This document shows positions 17,321 through 25,945 of a DNA stretch of 64,000 nucleotides, piece by piece. Numbering within the stretch: the first letter of the stretch is position 1; every line of letters begins with the position of its first letter. Source of the DNA: Streptomyces sp. NBC_01341 (GTDB taxonomy: Bacteria > Actinomycetota > Actinomycetes > Streptomycetales > Streptomycetaceae); assembly GCF_035946055.1 (NCBI RefSeq), contig NZ_CP108364.1:2294001-2358000 (forward strand), in the 5' to 3' direction. Below the pieces are notes generated by a model that worked only from the letters and a program-made list of their open reading frames with translations, searched no databases and had not been told where the DNA came from. Made by a program: the position numbers and the translations under genes.

Positions 17321-19322
17321 ACTCGACCTGTACCAGTACGCCCACGACGTCGTCGTCGACGTCCAAGCCACGGCCGAGGCCGAGGGGACGACCACTCCCG
17401 AAGTCTTCACGCGACGCGTGTTCGAGGACCTGGAGAAGGGCGGCATCGCCTCCAACACGTTCAGCGCCTACCACGGTTCGCACGGTCACCTGGTCCACGG
17501 CTACGGCATCGGGGACACGGGTGAGTGCCTCGACCTCTTCGTCACGGACTTCGACGTGGAGCCGCTGGCTTCCAAGCTCACGAAGGGCTTGGTCGAGTCC
17601 TACTTCAGACGGCTCCTCACGTTCGTCCGTCGCTGCCGGGACGGGCTGCGCCAGCACATCGACGAGTCCTTCGACGTCTACGACATGTGCGCGGCGGTGG
17701 AGAAGTCCCTCACCGAGGTACAGCGAGTTCGGCTCTTCCTGCTAAGTAACCGTGTCAGCACCGGCACCGCGGTGCCACCCACCGACTTCGACGGCCTCCC
17801 GGTGACCCACGAGGTGTGGGACCTCGCGCGCCTGCACCGTCACGAGACCTCCGGCAGCATCAGCGAACCCATCGTCGTCGAGTTCGTCCCGCCGCTGCCA
17901 TGCGTCGCAGCACCCAGCAGCGAACCCGACCACTCGGTGACCATGACCGTGATTCCCGGCCAGAGGCTGGCCGAGCTGTACGGGGAACACGGGACCAGGC
18001 TCCTCGAACTGAACGTCCGCTCCTTCCTACAGGCCCGTGGGACCGTCAACCGCGGCATCCGGGAGACACTTCTGAACTCCCCCGGAAGGTTCCTGGCGTA
18101 CAACAACGGCATCACGGCCACCGCTTCGCAGGTCGACTTCGCTCACGACGCCGAAGGCAGACCGACCGGTGTCCGCCGCGTGCACGGACTGCAGGTCGTG
18201 AACGGCGGTCAGACGACAGCCTCACTGCACTACGCGAGAAGCCGTGACAAGGCGGACCTGTCGCACGTGTCCGTTCAGATGAAGCTGACGGAAGTGTCCC
18301 CCGAGCGTCTGTCGGAGATCGTCCCGATGATCTCCGAGTACTCCAACACCCAGAACCGGGTGACGATGGTCGACTTCAGCTCGAACCACGAGTACCACGT
18401 GGCCGTGCAGCGGATCACCCGCTCCCTGTGGGCGCCGGCCACGGACGGCAGCGGCCAAGAGGTCCACTGGTTCTACGAGCGGGCGCGCGGCCAGTACACT
18501 GACGAGTTGGCCAAGGCCCGGACTCCGGCGAGGCAGCGCGCCTTCAAGAAGCTCAATCCGACCAACCGGAAGTTCACGAAGGCGGACCTGGCGAAGTACT
18601 GCAACTCCTGGAACCACCTCCCGTTCCAGGTCAGCCGTGGCGCACAGAAGAACTTCGTCGCGTTCATGGACCGCATCGACGAGGCGACCCCGCATGTCGA
18701 CGTCCAGTACTGCCAACGTGTGATCGCCATGGCCGTCCTCTTCAAAGCGGTCGACCGCATCGCGGCGAGCCACGAGGCCGGGAGCTACAAGAGCATGATC
18801 ACGGCGTACACCGTGGCCCGTCTGTCGCTCGCGACGAATCAGCGCATCGACCTGGACAGGATCTGGCGGGAGCAGCAGATCTCCCCCGCGGTCGAGGCGG
18901 CGATCGACGACCTCTGCCCCAGGGTGATGCGCGTGGTGACCAGGCCGCGTGAGGGAAACCACGTGGGCGAGTGGGCGAAGAAGGTCGTGTGCTGGGACGC
19001 GGTCTCCCGCGTGCCATGGTCCGTGCCCGCCGACCTGAAGGCGGAGCTCCTCGAGCATCCGTTGGACGAGAAGACTCTCGCAGGGGGCTCAGGAGGTAGC
19101 CAGGGCGCCTGCGACGAGGTGGCGTCGATCCCGGCGGACGAGTGGTACGCCGTCGAGCGGTGGGCGAAGGAGACACGCAATCTCGTGCCCGCCCAGCGGC
19201 AGCTGGCACAGTACGTCGGCAGACGACTCGAACTCGGTCAGGGGATCCCGGAGCCGCAAGCGGTTCAGGCGCTACACGCACGCAACAGGGCTCTGTCCCT
19301 CGGGTTCGTCTCGGAAGCCTGA
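17313..19322 (+). CDS. AIPR family protein (abortive-infection phage resistance)
   Basis: A 669-residue protein with the AIPR core between about residues 240 and 360: FLAYNNGITAT near 264, LQVVNGGQTTASL near 296 and EYSNTQNRV near 345. AIPR proteins were named from abortive-infection genes and recur at the end of Z1/DUF4420 operons; their biochemical activity is not settled. The ATG overlaps the end of the DUF4420 gene. It is the last plus-strand gene of the tightly packed run, and a short minus-strand gene follows 19 bases later. Confidence 0.9.
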   Translation: MPELDLYQYAHDVVVDVQATAEAEGTTTPEVFTRRVFEDLEKGGIASNTFSAYHGSHGHLVHGYGIGDTGECLDLFVTDFDVEPLASKLTKGLVESYFRRLLTFVRRCRDGLRQHIDESFDVYDMCAAVEKSLTEVQRVRLFLLSNRVSTGTAVPPTDFDGLPVTHEVWDLARLHRHETSGSISEPIVVEFVPPLPCVAAPSSEPDHSVTMTVIPGQRLAELYGEHGTRLLELNVRSFLQARGTVNRGIRETLLNSPGRFLAYNNGITATASQVDFAHDAEGRPTGVRRVHGLQVVNGGQTTASLHYARSRDKADLSHVSVQMKLTEVSPERLSEIVPMISEYSNTQNRVTMVDFSSNHEYHVAVQRITRSLWAPATDGSGQEVHWFYERARGQYTDELAKARTPARQRAFKKLNPTNRKFTKADLAKYCNSWNHLPFQVSRGAQKNFVAFMDRIDEATPHVDVQYCQRVIAMAVLFKAVDRIAASHEAGSYKSMITAYTVARLSLATNQRIDLDRIWREQQISPAVEAAIDDLCPRVMRVVTRPREGNHVGEWAKKVVCWDAVSRVPWSVPADLKAELLEHPLDEKTLAGGSGGSQGACDEVASIPADEWYAVERWAKETRNLVPAQRQLAQYVGRRLELGQGIPEPQAVQALHARNRALSLGFVSEA

Positions 19323-19341
19323 GCCTGGCAGCTCGTCGGCC

Positions 19342-19530
19342 TCAGAGCTTCCCGCGTTCGAGGAGATCCCTCATGGCGTCCTCGGCGCGACGGAGCACGA
19401 TCCGTCCGTCTCCGTCGCTGAAGGCCAGAAGATCCGACCCAGGGGCGATGCCGGCCTCTGCGAGCAGGCCAAGGGGAAGCTCGACCCGGCCGCGGTCGTC
19501 GACACGGAGTTCTGCTGGTTCACGAAGCAT
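19342..19530 (-). CDS. AbrB/SpoVT/MazE-type small DNA-binding protein
   Basis: This 62-residue protein has the swapped-hairpin pattern of the family: ELRVDDRGRVELPLGLLAEAGIAPGSDL at the N-terminus, then IVLRRAE. Such proteins are transition-state regulators or antitoxins. No PIN or MazF-like partner is encoded next to it. It is read against the defence operon and sits between the AIPR and Vsr genes, so it could be a local repressor; that is inference. Confidence 0.7.
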   Translation of the reverse strand: MLREPAELRVDDRGRVELPLGLLAEAGIAPGSDLLAFSDGDGRIVLRRAEDAMRDLLERGKL

Positions 19531-19586
19531 GGGACGAGTGTGGCACTCTCGCCCTTATAGGAGCGACGTCGGCCTGGGGACAAACC

Positions 19587-20081
19587 ATGGCAGCAGATGA
19601 GGAAGCTGCCCTCAAGGGATGGGTCCGCACCGAACAGAGCGGCCACCTGCGCGGTCGGCGCTCCCGGGACACCAAACCCGAAGTCGCCCTGCGGCGGGCC
19701 GTGCACCGGCTCGGCCTCAGGTTCCGGCTACAGCGCAAGGTGGCCGCCCGCTGCACGGCGGACTTCGTTCTGCCCAGGCACGGCGTCGCGGTGTTCGTCG
19801 ACGGGTGCTACTGGCACGGGTGCCCGGTCCACGGCCCGAAGGCGTTCCGCGGTCCGAACGCCTCCCTGTGGACCGCGAAGATCAAGACCAACAAGGAACG
19901 GGACCGTCGGAACACCGCTGCGGCCGAAGCTGCCGGGTGGACCGTCGTCCGTGTCTGGGAGTGCGAGATCCGGACGGACGTCGAGGGCGCTGCGCTCAGC
20001 GTCGCCCGACGGTGCGCCCAGCCTGACGCGACTGGGCGGGCACCGTCTCCCGATCGTTCATCTCGCTCGGCACCTCCGTAA
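19587..20081 (+). CDS. vsr: Very short patch repair (Vsr) endonuclease
   Basis: A 164-residue protein matching Vsr throughout: R-x-SR-DTKPE near residues 25-32, the catalytic aspartate D59 in TADFV, FVDGCYWHGCP at 70-80 with the zinc-site cysteines and histidine, and VWECEI near 124. In bacteria with C5 methyltransferases Vsr nicks next to T:G mismatches made when 5-methylcytosine deaminates. Related proteins in restriction-like loci may act as nucleases. The ATG follows GGGGAC. Its last 86 bases overlap the end of the convergent methyltransferase gene. Confidence 0.92.
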   Translation: MAADEEAALKGWVRTEQSGHLRGRRSRDTKPEVALRRAVHRLGLRFRLQRKVAARCTADFVLPRHGVAVFVDGCYWHGCPVHGPKAFRGPNASLWTAKIKTNKERDRRNTAAAEAAGWTVVRVWECEIRTDVEGAALSVARRCAQPDATGRAPSPDRSSRSAPP

Positions 20082-21996
20082 ACAGGTGATCGCCCGAGAG
20101 ACTTTCCCTGTCAGCGCAGTACTGGCTGAGAGGACAGGCATCACAGACAGGCTCCTTGGCCCTGCAGATACTGGTCCCGATGAGACGGAGCGCTGCCATG
20201 CGTAGGGGCGCGTCCTCGCCTGCCCCGACGAGCTTCACCAGGTCCACTCGACCGTCGCTGAGCCTGTTCGTACGGTCCGAAGCGCTGCCGTGGAGACGAG
20301 CGGCGACGCGGAGTGCACCCTGCCCGACCCACAGAAGGTCCTCCGCGATCAGCAGCCGGTAGACCGTCGCCTCCGCCGGCTTCAGCATCAGGGACTCGCG
20401 GACCTTCTTCTCGTCCTCCCAGGCGCTGGACTCGCCGACCATCACCGAGAGCCGGGCGACCCGGGCCTTGGCAGCCTCGGTCGGCGCAGCCGTGGTGAGC
20501 GCCTCCAGTGAGGCCGTGTTCAGTGACGTCAGCCCCCGTACGATCTCGACCATCGCCGACAACTGGGCGGGCTGCATCCTGGTCCCGGACAGTATGGCCA
20601 CCACGGCAGCTTGCAAGCCTGACATGTGCCTGCCCGGCAGCTGATACCAGTGCTCCGCGTCACGTTGTCCCCGGGCCCAAGCGGTCAGGTCCTCTCGCAC
20701 CGTCCGCCAGTGAGGTCGGAGTCCACCCTCAGCCGACTGCCCGTCACCTACCGGCAGCAGCGCCTCGGCCGCCGCCTCACCCAGGAGAGGCGGCACCGCG
20801 TTACCGATCTGACGGAAGGCGTCACTGCGCGTGCCCGCGAAGCGGAACTTGTCCGGGAAGGTCTGCACCCGTGCCGACTCCCGCACGGTGAGGGTGCGTG
20901 GCTGCTCCTGGTCGGGGTGGATGTACCAGTAGCCGTCCTTGGCGATGTGGGCGGTGATCGACCTGCTGAGATCCGACCAGTCGAGCTTCTTGTACTTGTC
21001 CGTAAAGTGGTCGGCCTTGTAACGCTGCAGTTCCGGCGAGATCTGCGAGTACAGGGTGGTGGAGTCCATGCTGGAGAAGATCTCGGCGTCGTCCGCCCGG
21101 ACCCGTCGGGTCATGTGGTCCCACACCCGGTCCTTACGCGCCCACTTACGCATGTCCTGAGCGAACTTGGAAAGCTCGGACGGTTCCTCGTACGGGAGTT
21201 CGCGCTCCCCGACACGCTCGGTGGGCACGACAGGCAGCACCGGCAGGTCACCGATAGCGTCACGCAGCGTGGTCCGCTGATCGTGCTCCAGCTCCTGCCG
21301 CCACGAGAAGCACTCCACGTCGTTCCTCGCGAGCAGGATCAGCCGCTTCCTGTGTTGCGGAACGCCGTACTTCCACGCATCGACGAGACGGACCTGCGTC
21401 GCGTATCCGAGGTCCTCCAGCTGCTCCTCGATGGTGCGTACCACGAAGAAGTCGTCGCCGAGACCCATGTCCGGCACGTTCTCCATGAGGACCGCACGTG
21501 GCCGGAGGCGTTTCACGACGTCGAGGTAGGCGCTCCACAGCTCCTTGCGGCGATCATGGGGATCGCGGCCGTGATGCTCCACGAGACTGCGGATCTTGCT
21601 CCGGCCAGCCCTGCTGAACGGCTGGCATGGCGGGCCTCCGGCCACCAAGTCGATCTTGGCGGGCGCCAGCATCTCGACGAGCTTGTCACGCTCGTCAGGA
21701 TTACCCAGATCCATGTGGAGACTCATGCCCGGGAAGTTCGCCGCGTGCGTCTGGAGCGCCCGCTCGTTGAAGTCGACCGCAGCTGCGACCGTCCACCCGG
21801 CTCGCTCCAGCCCGAGACTCAGTCCACCCGCTCCAGAGAAGAGGTCGACGGCCAGACGCTTGTCAGCACCGAAGCCACCGAGCCACTTGCCGAAGTTCTC
21901 GGGCTTGCAACTGTTCCTGTGGCGCCTGAGCTCCAGACAGTCGCTCCGCTCCAGAGGCACCCCATAGTGCTGCCTGCGCACTGCGCCAACCTCCAT
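19996..21996 (-). CDS. DNA C5-cytosine methyltransferase with C-terminal endonuclease III-like Fe-S region
   Basis: A 666-residue protein. Residues 48-415 are a C5-cytosine methyltransferase: motif I DLFSGAGG, the catalytic C124 in GGPPCQPFS, ENV at 172-174, QHRKRLI at 214-220 and IGNAVPP near 397-403. Residues about 455-630 resemble the endonuclease III/HhH-GPD fold: LQAAVVAILSGTR at 461-473, a V-x5-RV-x2-R segment at 557-567, and a C-X6-C-X2-C-X5-C cluster (C611, C618, C621, C627), identical in spacing to the endonuclease III [4Fe-4S] loop. The catalytic Asp of that family aligns with G558 and the LPGVGRK lysine motif is absent, so this part probably does not cleave bases. The methyltransferase probably marks self DNA. 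It is comparable to DrmMII of class 2 DISARM. Confidence 0.9.
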   Translation of the reverse strand: MEVGAVRRQHYGVPLERSDCLELRRHRNSCKPENFGKWLGGFGADKRLAVDLFSGAGGLSLGLERAGWTVAAAVDFNERALQTHAANFPGMSLHMDLGNPDERDKLVEMLAPAKIDLVAGGPPCQPFSRAGRSKIRSLVEHHGRDPHDRRKELWSAYLDVVKRLRPRAVLMENVPDMGLGDDFFVVRTIEEQLEDLGYATQVRLVDAWKYGVPQHRKRLILLARNDVECFSWRQELEHDQRTTLRDAIGDLPVLPVVPTERVGERELPYEEPSELSKFAQDMRKWARKDRVWDHMTRRVRADDAEIFSSMDSTTLYSQISPELQRYKADHFTDKYKKLDWSDLSRSITAHIAKDGYWYIHPDQEQPRTLTVRESARVQTFPDKFRFAGTRSDAFRQIGNAVPPLLGEAAAEALLPVGDGQSAEGGLRPHWRTVREDLTAWARGQRDAEHWYQLPGRHMSGLQAAVVAILSGTRMQPAQLSAMVEIVRGLTSLNTASLEALTTAAPTEAAKARVARLSVMVGESSAWEDEKKVRESLMLKPAEATVYRLLIAEDLLWVGQGALRVAARLHGSASDRTNRLSDGRVDLVKLVGAGEDAPLRMAALRLIGTSICRAKEPVCDACPLSQYCADRESLSGDHLFTEVPSEMNDRETVPAQSRQAGRTVGRR

Positions 21997-22389
21997 CGGA
22001 CGAGAAGAACGAGCACCAGGAGATCACACAACCTCTGGCAAGATCAAGAATCCGACGTCCACCTCGGATGACTGGATCGATGAGGACGCCACAGGCGCCC
22101 CGAGAATATTACGCGGCGCCCATCCCTGTATGGGAAAGCAACCCCCCAGTAACACCGGAGAGGGTCAACCATACGGACAAACACCGACAAGACCATCAGA
22201 GCTCTCGCCAGTCGAGATTCATGTCATCGCCTCTCCCGCGGGCTCGGCTCTCGCCCCGAGGCGATGTCGGCGTCCTGCACTCGGCCAATCCCATGGTCGA
22301 GCTGCCTGCCCTTCCCGCTGCCCGACGCGGAATACCCGCAGCGTCCTCTTACTTGCACCTCTATAGCGAACACGGGAGGGGGCGCCGGG
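21997..22389. other. Divergent intergenic region, likely promoters
   Basis: About 390 bases between the methyltransferase (minus) and the DUF5655 gene (plus). Both genes must be started from here. I see only a weak hairpin, CCCAT at 22119-22123 with ATGGG at 22130-22134, and no gene I can support. Confidence 0.4.
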
Positions 22390-23325
22390 GTGGCCGAGCT
22401 GATGATGTTCCGACGGGACGCGGACGGTCGGGATGTCGAGCTGTCCAGTGCAACGGTGGCGCTGGAGGTGGAGCTGCAGCGGCGGGTCGAGGCCGGCCTG
22501 GAGCAGATGCTGGGTGTTCGTTTCCTGGCCTCGGAGTATCCGACCGGGCCTTGGCACCGGGGGCGGATCGACACCCTGGGACTCGATGAGAACGGCAGCC
22601 CGGTAGTGATCGAGTTCAAGAAGGGCTCGGACAGCGGGGTGATGTCCCAGGCTGTCTCCTACCTGTCCTGGCTGGAGTCGGCGCACCACGAGTTCGAGGC
22701 GCTCGTGCGGAAGGTGCTGGGGGCGGAGGCCGCCGAGTCCGTCGACTGGCGTCGTCCGCGGATGATCTGCATCGCGGCGGGCTTCTCGCACCACGACCGG
22801 GTGGCGGTGCAGAGGTTGCCCGAGCGGATCGACCTGGTGCGCTACCGGATCTTCGACGGTGGCCTGCTGGGGCTGCTGCTCGTGGACTCCGCGACCGGCT
22901 TCCCGAGCGCTGCCTCGTCTCGCCGGGGCCGGGAGCGGGCACCCGTGGCGGACAGCGTGCCGACGGCTTCGGCGGTCTCTCCGCCTGCGGGTGGAGGAAC
23001 GGTGCCGGAGTGCCTGCGGAACCTGTATGCGGAGTTGGACGAGGCGCTCACAGCGTGGGGCGAGGTGGAGGTGGCGTCGCTGCGGCACTACATCGCCTAC
23101 CGGCGGTTGGTGAACGTGGCGTCGGTGATCTTCCGTCCGAAGCACGAGGCGATCCTGGTGTACCTCAGACTCGACCCGGACGCGGTCGAGCTGGAGGAGG
23201 GCTTCACCCGGGACATGCGCGGTATCGGGCACCTCGGGACCGGTGACCTAGAGGTGCGTATCGTCTCGGCAGCCGACTTGGAGAAGGCGGCGCCGCTGAT
23301 CCGGCGGGCGTTCGAGGCAGCCTGA
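22390..23325 (+). CDS. DUF5655-type protein with PD-(D/E)XK-like N-terminal domain
   Basis: A 311-residue protein. Near residues 55-75, GRIDTLGLDE then VVIEFKKG gives the D ... E-x-K spacing of a restriction-endonuclease fold (NucS/DUF91-like). The C-terminal 110 residues match DUF5655, ending in a repeated-strand pattern near LGTGDLEVRIVS. A low-complexity linker separates the two. The GTG at 22390 follows a GGGAGGGGG ribosome site; frames extending further upstream lack similarity. The role is unknown; the position beside the defence locus suggests nucleic acid processing. It ends at a strong hairpin terminator. Confidence 0.7.
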   Translation: MAELMMFRRDADGRDVELSSATVALEVELQRRVEAGLEQMLGVRFLASEYPTGPWHRGRIDTLGLDENGSPVVIEFKKGSDSGVMSQAVSYLSWLESAHHEFEALVRKVLGAEAAESVDWRRPRMICIAAGFSHHDRVAVQRLPERIDLVRYRIFDGGLLGLLLVDSATGFPSAASSRRGRERAPVADSVPTASAVSPPAGGGTVPECLRNLYAELDEALTAWGEVEVASLRHYIAYRRLVNVASVIFRPKHEAILVYLRLDPDAVELEEGFTRDMRGIGHLGTGDLEVRIVSAADLEKAAPLIRRAFEAA

Positions 23326-23335
23326 CGTAACAGGA

Positions 23336-23377
23336 GGGGCGGCTGGTGCATCGGTTAGTCGATGCTCCGGCCGCCCC
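23336..23377. terminator. Bidirectional hairpin terminator
   Basis: The arms GGGGCGGC (23336-23343) and GCCGCCCC (23370-23377) pair perfectly, with a further inner helix GCATCG/CGATGC. TTT follows. The hairpin lies between two convergent genes and can serve both. Confidence 0.85.
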
Positions 23378-23424
23378 TTTGGCGTCTGTGGGCCGCCGGC
23401 CCTGGCCTCTTTTCGCTCTCACGC

Positions 23425-24171
23425 TCATGCCTCCGGTCCGGCCAGCTCGAAGTCGTCCTTCGTCAGTTCCGCTCGGAGCCGCTCCTCGGCGACGTCGGCG
23501 TAGTGCGCGGACAGCTCGACGCCCACGAAGCGGCGTCCCTCGCGCAGGGCCGCGACCCCGGTGGAGCCGCTGCCGGTGAACGGGTCGAGGACGGTGCCGC
23601 CCTCGGGGCACACCTGGACGAGCTGCTGCATGACCTCGACCGGCTTCTGGGTGATGTGAACCCGGCCCTTGCGGGGCTGGGAGGCGATGTAGTGGCCCGG
23701 CAGGTAGAGATCGCGGGTGTTGTCGAGGGAGCCCTTGACGCCCCAGATGATGAACTCCGAGTCCTGCTTCGGCCCGCCCTTGCGGGGCCGACTGGACGGC
23801 TTGATCCACGGAATCGTGCCGCTCCAGGTCCATCCCGCCATCTGCAGGGCGTCGGAGGTGGTCGGCTCCTGTCGCCAGTCGGTGAAGACCATCGCGACCG
23901 CGTGCTCGGTCGAGGCCCGGTACGCCTCGGTGAGCAGTTCGGTGAGCCAGGAGCGGTAGGAGCGCTGGTCGCGGTTTTCGCCGGGGAAGTTGGCGAGGTC
24001 GTGCGCCGAGTTACTCGTGACGTACTTGGCGCGAGCGGTGCGGCCGGTTCGATCGGAGCTGGTGCGGCCTCCGGAGTTGTACGGCGGGTCGGTGATCACC
24101 GCCTGGACGCTCTCGTCCGGGAGGGACTTCAGGACGGTCAGGGCGTCGCCTCGGTGCAGCGTGTAGCTCAT
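23425..24171 (-). CDS. Orphan DNA N6-adenine or N4-cytosine methyltransferase
   Basis: A 248-residue methyltransferase with DPPY at about residue 28 (motif IV) before DPFTGSGSTG near 197 (motif I). This order defines the beta class, which methylates exocyclic amino groups, either N6 of adenine or N4 of cytosine. ITQKP near 173 is the usual motif after the target region. No cognate restriction gene is adjacent, so it may be an orphan or phage-type methylase. No clear ribosome site precedes the ATG at 24171. It is convergent with the DUF5655 gene. Confidence 0.88.
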   Translation of the reverse strand: MSYTLHRGDALTVLKSLPDESVQAVITDPPYNSGGRTSSDRTGRTARAKYVTSNSAHDLANFPGENRDQRSYRSWLTELLTEAYRASTEHAVAMVFTDWRQEPTTSDALQMAGWTWSGTIPWIKPSSRPRKGGPKQDSEFIIWGVKGSLDNTRDLYLPGHYIASQPRKGRVHITQKPVEVMQQLVQVCPEGGTVLDPFTGSGSTGVAALREGRRFVGVELSAHYADVAEERLRAELTKDDFELAGPEA

Positions 24172-24214
24172 CTAGCGAGTTGGCGCACCGCCGAAACCGA
24201 GGAGGGGGACTTGC

Positions 24215-24760
24215 GTGCCTTTGCCAGAAATCGACGAGAGCCGACTTCGCACATCATGTGAGGAGCAGGTTGATCTACTGTCCCTGCCACACCGCTTCAG
24301 CACGCGTGATTTGCGTGACGCGATAGCAGATCTCCGCGGCAAGCCGATCGTCATGGCGCCGCTGAATACGCTCGGCGCAGTCGACGCGCCATGTGGGATA
24401 AGGATCGAAACCCCGACGGTCGACCTCCTTTACTACGAGGAAGGTACGTCTATCCACCACCAGAGACACATCCTGACTCACGAGCTGTGCCACGTGTACT
24501 ACGACCACCCGGGGAGTCTGGAGGTCGACACGGACATGGCCCGCATCCTCGGTGTGAACCCCACGCTGGTGACGCGCATGTCCGGGCGCACGAGCTACCC
24601 GACGGCCGACGAACGGGAAGCGGAGATGATGGCGACGGTCATCCGCCAGCGCATCTACCGCGAGCGTGAATCTCCCTCTCTGCGGCCGAAGAAGGGGCCG
24701 GACAGCTGGGACGCACTCTTTGCCCAGCCCATCAGGAAGCGGCGGTTCCGCTCACGATGA
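24215..24760 (+). CDS. ImmA/IrrE-family zinc metallopeptidase
   Basis: A 181-residue protein with HELCH at 89-93 (zinc ligands H89 and H93, catalytic E90) followed by a downstream ADEREAE glutamate segment near 130-136. ImmA/IrrE peptidases cut XRE-type repressors to turn on target genes. The GTG at 24215 sits six bases after GGAGGGGGA. The stop overlaps the start of the next membrane protein (ATGA). Unusually, no XRE repressor gene lies beside it. Confidence 0.85.
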   Translation: MPLPEIDESRLRTSCEEQVDLLSLPHRFSTRDLRDAIADLRGKPIVMAPLNTLGAVDAPCGIRIETPTVDLLYYEEGTSIHHQRHILTHELCHVYYDHPGSLEVDTDMARILGVNPTLVTRMSGRTSYPTADEREAEMMATVIRQRIYRERESPSLRPKKGPDSWDALFAQPIRKRRFRSR

Positions 24761-25941
24761 ACACCGTCTTCCTCGGCATGGCCTCCCTGCTCGCTGCGGC
24801 TTCCGGCTACTGGGTGCTCGGGCGAGGCACGCCACGTCCGACCGGGACGTGGGCCATGGGTGCGCTCCTCGCCTCGTTCGCCTTGGCCTTCGCCTCCTAC
24901 GCACCGCTGTTCGAGGACGCTGCCGAGACGGCAGTACCGCACGTCGCCCGGTTGCTGAGCAACTGCGCCTCGGTGGCAGCCGCCACGGCAGTCCTGGCCG
25001 TCTCCTTCCAGCTCAACCTCGAGCCCGCAGAGGCACAGCGCCGGATCCGACTGCGCCTCTTCCTCCTCGCTGGGTCGGCCTTCGGCATGACCATCCTGTT
25101 CGCCTACGAGCAGATGGCCCACCGCTCTCCGCAGGCGTACGCGCTCTACCTGCTCCTGTACATCTCCTACCTGGGCTTCGCCGTCGTCGACTTCCTGGTG
25201 CAAGTCGTGCGCCAGTCGAAGTCAACGCGCCGCAGCAGCGTACGAATCGGTCTCCGGTTGGCAGCGGTTGGCTGCGGATTCGCGCTCGTCTACACGGCGT
25301 ACAAGCTGACGCGGCTCCTCGATCTGGGTCTGGGTCTCCACCTCATACCCGCCCACCCGGAATGCTCGTCACTCGTGACCATGCCGTGCGTCTTCAGCGT
25401 GACCTCGCCAGCGCTCGCCGTCCTCCTGATCTGCCTCGGCCTCACTCTGCCTGCTGTGGTCTACCCGCTCAGCCAGGCCCGCCGCCGCCGATGGGAGGCG
25501 CAGTCTTTCGAGGCGCTTGACTCCCTCTGGCAGGACCTCTCAGCTGCGATGCCCGAGATCGTCCTGACCGCCGCAGACGATGCCCAGGACTCTTCGAATG
25601 ACTCGGACTTCCTGCTCCAGCGGCGGGTCATAGAGATCAGCGACGGCAGCCTCGCCCTTCGGGCGTTCCGACCCCGTGCAGTACAGGAGGCGGCCCAGGA
25701 CGCTTTCGGCACTGGGACAGAGGAACGTGCTGCGGCAGTCGAGGCGGCTGTCGTGAAGGCGGCGCTGGCCGGCTTGAAGACAGGCCGCGTCGCCGACGAC
25801 GTCGCCCCGCCAGCCGCGGGTGCCGCCTCCCGGAAGGATCTGCGGGCAGCCACGGAGTGGCTCCTTCTGGTAGCTGACGCTTACGTCAACCGTGTCGGGC
25901 GTGTCAGAGACGATGGCCGACCAGAACTGGTTGGAGCCTGA
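24757..25941 (+). CDS. Seven-TM MAB_1171c-type membrane protein
   Basis: A 394-residue protein with seven predicted membrane segments in the first 245 residues (for example LASFALAFASYAPL, LYLLLYISYLGFAVVDFL, LAVLLICLGLTLPAVVYPL). A soluble C-terminal part of about 150 residues follows. The arrangement matches the actinobacterial MAB_1171c 'putative transporter' family, which is commonly paired with ImmA/IrrE peptidases. It may sense a membrane signal and control the peptidase; that is inference. It starts inside the peptidase stop and ends four bases before the P450 start. Confidence 0.8.
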   Translation: MNTVFLGMASLLAAASGYWVLGRGTPRPTGTWAMGALLASFALAFASYAPLFEDAAETAVPHVARLLSNCASVAAATAVLAVSFQLNLEPAEAQRRIRLRLFLLAGSAFGMTILFAYEQMAHRSPQAYALYLLLYISYLGFAVVDFLVQVVRQSKSTRRSSVRIGLRLAAVGCGFALVYTAYKLTRLLDLGLGLHLIPAHPECSSLVTMPCVFSVTSPALAVLLICLGLTLPAVVYPLSQARRRRWEAQSFEALDSLWQDLSAAMPEIVLTAADDAQDSSNDSDFLLQRRVIEISDGSLALRAFRPRAVQEAAQDAFGTGTEERAAAVEAAVVKAALAGLKTGRVADDVAPPAAGAASRKDLRAATEWLLLVADAYVNRVGRVRDDGRPELVGA

Positions 25942-25945
25942 GAGC

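Noticed and set aside
20107-20640. An active DNA glycosylase domain fused to the methyltransferase
   Set aside because: The iron-sulfur cysteines fit, but the catalytic aspartate position holds glycine and the lysine motif is missing.
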